Assembly: GCA_051004015.1 (NCBI GenBank) | Contig: JBPCKT010000081.1 | Span: 1-64,000, forward strand | Source of the DNA: SXOA01 sp051004015 | GTDB taxonomy: Bacteria > Planctomycetota > Planctomycetia > Pirellulales > Pirellulaceae | Direction of reading: 5' to 3' | DNA length: 64,000 nt | Part shown: one piece after another, positions 58,976-64,000 of the stretch | Layout of the letters: the number at the start of each line of letters is the position of its first letter | How positions within the stretch are numbered: the first letter of the stretch is position 1 | The notes under the pieces: model-generated | Database searches by the model: none | What the model was told of the DNA's origin: nothing | The model's input: only the letters and a program-made list of their open reading frames with translations | Translations under genes and position numbers: made by a program

Positions 58976-59162
58976 CAATTCACCTCGCCAATGACTTTGC
59001 CGCCTCGAGCGCACAAAACGTTGGGATCGGCCAGGAAGTGCGTCTCGTTAGCTGGCAGCGTCTTCGAACGGAACGTAGTCGCAGAGGGTGGCCATGATAA
59101 TTCTAGCAATTTCTCTCGAGCCGTTGCAGGTCGCCGGGATCTTCGTTTGGGTGGGGGAGCTT

Positions 59163-59398
59163 TCGCCACCCGGCGGGCTTTTCCCGCCGGAGCGCAGTTT
59201 GGGAACCAGACAGAGCAGTGATACGAATGTCGGCTACCGGCGGGCTCGTCCCGCCGGGGCCATATTTGGGGTGGAAGTCGGGCTGTAGCCGGACAGTCAT
59301 CGCTCCGCCTGGACAAGCCGGGAGGTGGCGAACGGGAATTTGGGGCCGCGTTCTGGTTTTCAAACTTCGCTCCGGCGGGGCGAGCCCGCCGGCGGCGG
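59163..59398. repeat. CGGCGGGCTCGTCCCGCCGG hairpin repeats (three)
   Basis: CGGCGGGCTTTTCCCGCCGG, CGGCGGGCTCGTCCCGCCGG and, inverted, CCGGCGGGGCGAGCCCGCCG. Each is a strong hairpin with a 4-6 base loop. They lie between the STAND-like gene and the glycosylase gene. Confidence 0.75.
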
Positions 59399-59416
59399 CG
59401 CATCGGGCAGATTTCC

Positions 59417-59440
59417 CCTCGCTGGCGCTTCGGGTTAGTG
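59417..59440. repeat. ACTAACCCGAAGCGCCAGCG repeat, copy 3 (inverted)
   Basis: CCCTCGCTGGCGCTTCGGGT TAGT is the reverse complement of the unit at 17771-17794 with one change. Confidence 0.7.
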
Positions 59441-59448
59441 AAGACACC

Positions 59449-59481
59449 CTCACCCCGGCCTTCTCCCAATGGGAGAAGGTG
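59449..59481. repeat. CCCTCACCCCGGCC repeat, copy 2 (inverted)
   Basis: CCCTCACCCCGGCCTTCTCC followed by CAATGGGAGAAGG. The stem CCTTCTCCC/GGGAGAAGG is perfect and ends at the stop codon of the minus-strand glycosylase gene, so it may end that transcript. Confidence 0.65.
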
Positions 59482-60177
59482 TCAACCCAGGAGCTCTCTG
59501 GCCCGCCCGAAAACCGCATCCAGCATCGGCTCCGTCAGCTTGCCTGTGAAGGTGTTCTGCTGGCTCGGATGGAAGGTGCCGAGCAGAGTGAGGTTTTCGT
59601 TGACCTGCACTTCGGCTCCGTGGGCAAATTTGGGACGGGATTTGAGAGTCGTTTTGCCCAGAGCGCGGAGGGCATCGAAGGCCGTGTCAAAGCCGATCTT
59701 CCCCAGGCCGAGGAGGACGCGGAGATTCTTGAGCAGCTCGATTTCCCGGAGCAGAAACGGCCGGCAGTTGGCGAGCTCTTGCGGCAGCGGCTTGTTATCC
59801 GGCGGGGCGCAGCGGCAGGCGGCAGCGACGTACGCATTCGTGAGCTTCAGGCCATCGTCTCGGTGCGTCGAGTTGGGTTGATTGGCAAAGCCGGCCTTAT
59901 GGAGCGCTCGGAACAGCCAGTCCCCACTCCGGTCACCGGTAAAGACTCGGCCGGTCCGGTTTCCTCCATGAGCCGCGGGTGCGAGACCAACCAGGAGCAG
60001 CCGCGCCTGCGGATCGCCAAAGCCCGGCACGGGTTTCGCCCAATATTCTTCCCCTCGAAATCTGGCCGGAGGATTCGCGGCCGCCTCTTCCCGCCACACC
60101 ACCAACCGCGGGCAGCGGCAGCAGGCGATGATTTCAGCTTCGACGCGACCGATCGTATCCGTGGATCCCTTCGACAT
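59482..60177 (-). CDS. udgB: Uracil-DNA glycosylase, family 5 (UdgB-like)
   Basis: A 231-residue protein. Family 5 motifs are GLAPAAHGGNRTGRVFTGDR (motif 1, lacking the polar Asp/Asn water-activating residue of other families) and HPSQQNTFTG (motif 2). Cys residues in CCRCPRL, AACRCAPP and LANCRPF are the expected ligands of a 4Fe-4S cluster. Such enzymes remove uracil and some deaminated purines from DNA and are typical of thermophiles and GC-rich bacteria. The gene begins three bases after the stop of the PVC dehydrogenase gene, so the two are read together. Confidence 0.92.
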   Translation of the reverse strand: MSKGSTDTIGRVEAEIIACCRCPRLVVWREEAAANPPARFRGEEYWAKPVPGFGDPQARLLLVGLAPAAHGGNRTGRVFTGDRSGDWLFRALHKAGFANQPNSTHRDDGLKLTNAYVAAACRCAPPDNKPLPQELANCRPFLLREIELLKNLRVLLGLGKIGFDTAFDALRALGKTTLKSRPKFAHGAEVQVNENLTLLGTFHPSQQNTFTGKLTEPMLDAVFGRARELLG

Positions 60178-60180
60178 AGC

Positions 60181-63100
60181 CTACGGCTTCGTTCCCGGAA
60201 TCAGTTTCGCGCTGGGGTCGGTCGGAGGTTTGTCGAGGGTGATGTAGGCGAAGAGGTCGGCGATTTCTTCGGGCTTGAGGGTTTTCTCAACGTCCTGGGG
60301 CATGAGGGAGAGATCGCTGATTTTCATTTCCTCGACGTCGCCGCGGGGGATGATCTCCTGCTTGCCTCCTTGGACCTTGAGGACGACCCGCTGAGGGCTG
60401 TCTTCGGCGAGCAGGCCGGTGAGGACCCGGCCACCGGTGGTTTTCACGAGGCGGGCCTGGTAGGAAGCGCCGATGACGAGGCTGGGGTCGAAGACGTTGG
60501 AGAGGAGCTGGTCGAACGACGCGCGGCCGTTCGCCGTGATGTCGGGGCCGACCTCCTGACCTTCGCCGTACATCTTGTGGCATTGGCCGCAGACCTTGGT
60601 GTAGACCGCGATTCCCCGCTTGGCGTCGCCGGGCGTTTTGCGGATCAGGGCTTTCATCTGGGCGACGATCTCCTCCCGCTGCGGATCGCGGGTAGTGCGG
60701 ACGGTTCCCCAGTGCTTGCTCACTGCACTTGTCAGCTCTTTGTCATTCAGGGAGAGGAGCTGGCGGACCTGGTTGACGTTGAGGGCCTCGGCGGGGATTT
60801 TCTTTTCGCCGATGGCAGCGACGAGTTTGTTTGCCCAGATGGTGCGCTGGGTGAGGAGCTGAATGGCTTTGGGTTTGACGTCGGGTTCGAGCTTGGCGTA
60901 AGCAGCGAGCACGACATCGGCGACTTTTGGATCTTCCAGCTTGCCGAGCATGGCGAGCAGCTTGCCACGGAAGTCGGACGGGTCTTGAGCCGGCGACACG
61001 CTGCCGGTGAGGGCGTCGGCGACGAGCGGCAGGACTTCTTTGTCTCCGCCAGAGATCAGGGCCGCGAGACCGCGGATGCGGTAGTCGTTTTGGAGGCCGT
61101 TGACCGAGAAAGTCTGTCGCGCCCGCTTGAGACCGCGCTCGTCCCCCCAAGAAGCGGCGAGCAGAGCCGCTTCATCACCGGCGGGATGTAAAGCGGGATC
61201 CTTGAGCAGCGGAGCAAGCGACGCGGACAGCGCTTCCTTCAATTCAGCGAGCCGCTCGCCGCGAATCTCGCCGGACTGCACTTTTTCGCCTAACATATGC
61301 AAGATTCTTTGCGCGGCAACCGGCGCAGCATCTTGTGTCAGAATCATAATCATGCCCATCGACTCAGGATCGAGCTTCTTCGCAGCCAGCATTCGTTCAT
61401 AGGCGCGGGGAATGATTTCGTTGGCGTGGGGAGACTTCAAGAAACCATATCCCTTCAAATAGGACGCCAAGTCTCCTGCGTCTTCCAGTTGAGGATACAG
61501 ATTCTGCCACACAATCTTGGGAATCAACTTGTCATCGCCACAGTTCTGCAAGACGCTGAGCAGTGAATGGGCGGATTTTCCTTTCTTGGCGAGCGCGATA
61601 ATGACCTGCAGTTTGACATCCGCTGATTTGTCACTTCCCATATCGGGAAACAGCTTTTCCTCCGAATCTCCGGCCGCCCGTACGCCCCAGGCGCGAATCG
61701 TCGGATCGCTATCAAAGAAAACCTTCTGATGGAATTTGGGCTGGAGCGGTCGCATTCCAATCAACGTCCACAGGATTTCATGCCGCACTTTGCGGAGATC
61801 GACTTTGGCAGCGGTCGCTTTCTTCGCTCCTTCTTGGCCGTACATCTCGTTTTCCAAGCGGGTTCTCGTTTCGGGACTGTTGCGCTCACAAAGGATTCGC
61901 CGGGCGATGTCACGGAAGAACACGTTAGGACTGTAAAGCCGCTCGACGAGTTGCTCATCCGTCTCCTTCCCCAAATCAAACCCCTTCGCCCGCGGCGTCT
62001 CCTTGTATCGCACGCGGTACAGCCGCCCTTTCAGCCGGTCGATGCCGGCGGGGTCGCGGTTGGCGTCCTGGTAGCAGTGGTAGCGGTCGTACCAGTCCAG
62101 GATGTAGAGGCTGCCGTCGGGGCCGGTTTTTTGCACCACGGGCATGAACCAGGCGTCGTTGGCGGTGAGGAAGTCGGGCTCGGCGGTGGCAAAGTACGTG
62201 CTGCCGTCCCGCTGCAACTTGTCGACATTGATGCAGCCGCCGTGGATGTTCCCCATGTAGAGCTTGTCGCGGTACTTCTCGGGGTAGGCGTCGCTGTCGA
62301 AATAATGGATGCCGCAGTAGGCCGCCTTCTGGTGCTTGTGCCTGACGATGGATTCGATCTTCCAGGTGAACGGCGGGTACGGCCCGCCCTGGCGGTGGTA
62401 GTAGCCGGTTTCGGTGAGATGCCAGAGATGGTCGATGACGCAGGCACTGATGAACGCGCTCCCGTTGGGGTCAAACGCCAAGCCCCACGGGTTGCTGGTC
62501 CCTTCGCAGAAGACCTGGAACTCGCGGGTTCGCGGATGGATGCGGAACAGGGCGCAGGTAAATTGCCAACCGGGATGATCTTCTTTGTAATGCTTGGACG
62601 TCTTCGGATACTTCACGTGGCTGCGGTTGAAGACTCCATTGAGCCCGTACAGCCAGCCGTCGGGCCCCCAGGTGAGCGAATTCGGTAGCTCGTGCGTATC
62701 GTCCCGCCCAAAGCCGGTGACGACGACCTCGCTCTTGTCCGCTTTTCCGTCCCCGTCGGTGTCCTGCATGAACAGGATGTCCGGCGAATTGGCGACCCAC
62801 ACGCCCCCATGTCCCACCGCAATGCCGCTGGGGATGTTGAGCCCCTCGGCAAAAACGGTGAACTTGTCCGCCTTGCCGTCGCCGTCGGTATCCTCCAGCA
62901 CCTTCACCCGGTCCTTGCCGGGGCCGGGCGCTTTGCGAGGATATTCCAGGCTTTCGGAAATCCAGAACCGCCCCCGCTCATCGATGGTCATCGCCACCGG
63001 GTTCACAATGTCCGGCTCGCTGGCGACGAGTTCGACGGTGAACCCCTCGGGGACCGTCATTTTCTTGATCGCCTCTTGCGGCGACAGCGCCGGTCCCGGG

Positions 63101-63204
63101 GGTTTGTCTTGGGCGTGAGGGATGGGGTCGGCAGCGGAGAGGGAGGCGGTGATGAGGCAGGAGATGACCGCCAGAGTATGGATACGGGATGCGCGCGAAA
63201 ACAT
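60181..63204 (-). CDS. PVC-type haem-binding membrane-bound dehydrogenase (propeller + HEAT + cytochrome c)
   Basis: A 1,007-residue exported protein with a Sec signal (IHTLAVISCLITASLSAADP). Residues about 45-410 form an NHL/SdhA-like propeller (VPEGFTVELVASEPDIVNPV, VLEDTDGDGKADKFTVFAEG, HELPNSLTWGPDGWLYGLNG). A HEAT-like helical region follows, and a cytochrome c domain ends the protein with CGQCH near 871-875 and VGPDITANGR. This architecture is characteristic of planctomycetes and verrucomicrobia, where it is proposed to oxidise sugars or polyols outside the cytoplasm. Substrate unknown. Confidence 0.93.
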   Translation of the reverse strand: MFSRASRIHTLAVISCLITASLSAADPIPHAQDKPPGPALSPQEAIKKMTVPEGFTVELVASEPDIVNPVAMTIDERGRFWISESLEYPRKAPGPGKDRVKVLEDTDGDGKADKFTVFAEGLNIPSGIAVGHGGVWVANSPDILFMQDTDGDGKADKSEVVVTGFGRDDTHELPNSLTWGPDGWLYGLNGVFNRSHVKYPKTSKHYKEDHPGWQFTCALFRIHPRTREFQVFCEGTSNPWGLAFDPNGSAFISACVIDHLWHLTETGYYHRQGGPYPPFTWKIESIVRHKHQKAAYCGIHYFDSDAYPEKYRDKLYMGNIHGGCINVDKLQRDGSTYFATAEPDFLTANDAWFMPVVQKTGPDGSLYILDWYDRYHCYQDANRDPAGIDRLKGRLYRVRYKETPRAKGFDLGKETDEQLVERLYSPNVFFRDIARRILCERNSPETRTRLENEMYGQEGAKKATAAKVDLRKVRHEILWTLIGMRPLQPKFHQKVFFDSDPTIRAWGVRAAGDSEEKLFPDMGSDKSADVKLQVIIALAKKGKSAHSLLSVLQNCGDDKLIPKIVWQNLYPQLEDAGDLASYLKGYGFLKSPHANEIIPRAYERMLAAKKLDPESMGMIMILTQDAAPVAAQRILHMLGEKVQSGEIRGERLAELKEALSASLAPLLKDPALHPAGDEAALLAASWGDERGLKRARQTFSVNGLQNDYRIRGLAALISGGDKEVLPLVADALTGSVSPAQDPSDFRGKLLAMLGKLEDPKVADVVLAAYAKLEPDVKPKAIQLLTQRTIWANKLVAAIGEKKIPAEALNVNQVRQLLSLNDKELTSAVSKHWGTVRTTRDPQREEIVAQMKALIRKTPGDAKRGIAVYTKVCGQCHKMYGEGQEVGPDITANGRASFDQLLSNVFDPSLVIGASYQARLVKTTGGRVLTGLLAEDSPQRVVLKVQGGKQEIIPRGDVEEMKISDLSLMPQDVEKTLKPEEIADLFAYITLDKPPTDPSAKLIPGTKP

Positions 63205-63285
63205 GATGTCCGCCTCGTTGTGCGTGTTGCTTGCTTGAAGGCCCGATTATTGCCCGTGGAAGCGGGGGGAGCAAGCAACTGGACG

Positions 63286-63495
63286 TTACTCGTGCTCTGC
63301 CGTGCCACCGCCAACATCCGTGTTGTCGAGCATACGGAGGATGCGGCGAGCCAAAGGCTCCTTGATCTCACGGTGGCGAGGAACCGCCTGCGATACGCCG
63401 GTCGTCGGATTGCGATACCAGTCGTGCTTTCCTCCGTGACGGACGAGCACACAGCCGAGCCCTTCGATGGCGCGAACCAAATCGACTCGCTTCAT
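63286..63495 (-). CDS. hicA: HicA-family mRNA interferase toxin
   Basis: A 69-residue HicA protein with a double-stranded-RNA-binding-like fold: MKRVDLVRAIEGLGCVLVRH GGKHDWYRN and VPRHREIKEPLARRILRML. The catalytic His is in RHGGKHDWY. HicA cuts mRNA when not neutralised by HicB. Its start overlaps the end of the upstream hicB-like gene by four bases (ATGA at 63492-63495). Confidence 0.9.
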   Translation of the reverse strand: MKRVDLVRAIEGLGCVLVRHGGKHDWYRNPTTGVSQAVPRHREIKEPLARRILRMLDNTDVGGGTAEHE

Positions 63496-63683
63496 GAGAT
63501 GACCAATTCGTCGACCTTGCGGATACCGGGAAGCTGCCCGCTCGTCAAATCGAGATACAGGTCCCGCAGATGAGCGAGCAGATCGTCGAGGCTTTCACCC
63601 TGGGTCCAATAATCTGGGTAATCCTGCAAGTAGCCGAGCCAAGCGTCGTCTTCCTGCCAATGGACGTATTTGATGGTTTGCAT
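63492..63683 (-). CDS. hicB: HicB-like antitoxin
   Basis: A 63-residue protein from the ATG at 63683, which has GGAG eight bases upstream; ATG codons at 63689 and 63713 are less well placed. The partial RNase H-like HicB fold is seen in IKYVHWQEDDAWLGYLQDYP and TQGESLDDLLAHLRDL. A C-terminal DNA-binding domain is absent, as in the short HicB class. It precedes hicA in the operon, the reverse of the E. coli order. Confidence 0.85.
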   Translation of the reverse strand: MQTIKYVHWQEDDAWLGYLQDYPDYWTQGESLDDLLAHLRDLYLDLTSGQLPGIRKVDELVIS

Positions 63684-63703
63684 TCTCATATCTCCGCGAT
63701 GGG

Positions 63704-63721
63704 TATACCTCATTATACCTC
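63704..63721 (-). promoter_or_regulatory. hicBA promoter with two direct repeats
   Basis: On the minus strand a perfect TATAAT lies at 63717-63712. GAGGTATA occurs twice, at 63721-63714 and 63711-63704, ten bases apart (one helical turn), the first overlapping the -10 box. No good -35 is seen. The repeats may be an operator, although the short HicB has no visible DNA-binding domain. Confidence 0.5.
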
Positions 63722-63743
63722 AGCGCCATTGAGGATTGGCAGT

Positions 63744-64000
63744 TTACTCCATCCCCTTCACCAATTCCCCCAGCGCCTTGGTCAGCTCCGGGGGAAAGGC
63801 GTCCTTCTCCGCGCTCCAGAAGTTGATGCTGCCGGACAGGCCGTCTTTCTTGATGGGGAGGTGGTAGCTGGATTGATAGGCCTTGGCCATATATTGCAGG
63901 TCGATGCCGCTGGCGCCCTCCAGCCGCTGGTGGAGGATGGGCTCTTTGGCGGTGGCGTAGGTGGAGAGCTTCATCCATTTGGCGGGGACCTTTTTTCCCG
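63744..64000 (-). CDS. C-terminal end of a GAF-domain-like protein (runs off the right edge)
   Basis: The last 85 residues are visible, in frame from the window edge (GKVPAKWMKLSTYATAKEP). SYHLPIKKDGLSGSINFWSA and the helical end PPELTKALGELVKGM resemble the last strands and helix of a GAF domain, a small-molecule or signal-binding module. The upstream domains are outside the window. An internal ATG at 63974 is not needed as the frame continues upstream. Confidence 0.55.
   Translation of the reverse strand, partial: GKKVPAKWMKLSTYATAKEPILHQRLEGASGIDLQYMAKAYQSSYHLPIKKDGLSGSINFWSAEKDAFPPELTKALGELVKGME

Larger units (their letters stand above)
58976..59481. other. Non-coding right part of the accessory island
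   Basis: Holds the upstream region of the STAND-like gene and three CGGCGGGCTCGTCCCGCCGG-type hairpins (about 59163-59182, 59235-59257 and 59381-59398), then the ACTAACCCGAAGC-type repeat (59417-59440, inverted) and the CCCTCACCCCGGCC repeat (59449-59481). No credible gene is present; one 15-codon frame (59048-59095, minus strand) precedes the STAND-like gene. Confidence 0.5.

Noticed and set aside
59048..59095. A 15-codon minus-strand frame (MATLCDYVPFEDAAS) upstream of the STAND-like gene
   Set aside because: Could be a leader peptide, but there is no ribosome binding site or terminator structure to support it.
59218..61191. A 657-codon plus-strand frame
   Set aside because: It runs through three hairpin repeats and is antisense to udgB and the PVC dehydrogenase.
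61729..62688. A 319-codon plus-strand frame
   Set aside because: It is antisense to the propeller part of the PVC dehydrogenase and lacks any motif.

Overview
The window reads as chromosomal DNA of a planctomycete (phylum Planctomycetota; order not resolved). The evidence is gene content: three DUF1501 Tat-exported proteins, two DUF1549/DUF1553 proteins with cytochrome c-like motifs, a PSC-type cytochrome/WD40 protein, a PVC-type membrane-bound dehydrogenase with a CxxCH site, DUF1080, a pre-peptidase (PPC) domain protein, a PknB-like kinase and GC-rich coding sequence. No rRNA, tRNA or CRISPR array was found.

Layout. 0-8.7 kb: an IS30-type transposase start cut by the window edge, a DapA-family aldolase/lyase, a GT-C-like membrane protein, VanZ-like protein, a sugar epimerase, DUF1080, a secreted esterase and a uronate isomerase-like protein. 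8.7-14.0 kb: a minus-strand oligopeptide ABC transporter (oppABCD order, no second ATPase), with an ArsR-type regulator diverging from it. 14.9-17.7 kb: a secreted HExxH protein, a Nudix hydrolase and FabI. 17.7-18.9 kb: repeat-rich DNA ending in a sulfatase remnant. 19.1-22.9 kb: ExeA-like AAA ATPase, a CpsD/ParA-like protein with a degenerate P-loop, and a sugar epimerase. 23-26.3 kb: ArfB, an NHL protein and DUF1501. 26.5-32.3 kb: GT2 transferase, two tandem TMTC-like TPR membrane proteins, FolP. 32.7-35.3 kb: SPOUT methyltransferase, small membrane protein, DUF1963. 35.7-54.9 kb: a long plus-strand block of exported proteins (DUF1501, PPC, DUF1549/1553, PSC-WD40 with a long alanine-rich tail, Ser/Thr kinase, PQQ-like propeller, PSD1/DUF1549/1553, DUF1501) with a PIN toxin pair embedded. 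54.9-59.5 kb: an accessory island. 59.5-64.0 kb: family 5 uracil-DNA glycosylase, PVC dehydrogenase, HicBA and a GAF-protein end.

The most notable gene is the 1,008-residue minus-strand protein at 55949-58975. It carries an N-terminal Cap4/DUF4297-like nuclease motif, a STAND-like P-loop NTPase core and a long C-terminal region without recognised repeats. It is richer in A+T than its neighbours, stands alone, and is flanked by dispersed repeats and a nitrilase remnant. I infer a single-gene anti-phage (Avs-like) defence protein, possibly of an undescribed subtype.

The second theme is an unusual density of dispersed palindromic repeats in intergenic DNA: at least ten families, several with two or three copies here. 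Some lie at the broken ends of gene fragments and some have become part of protein-coding sequence at gene ends or within a membrane protein. The most striking is a roughly 92-bp two-hairpin element with four runs of 6-7 C, present three times.
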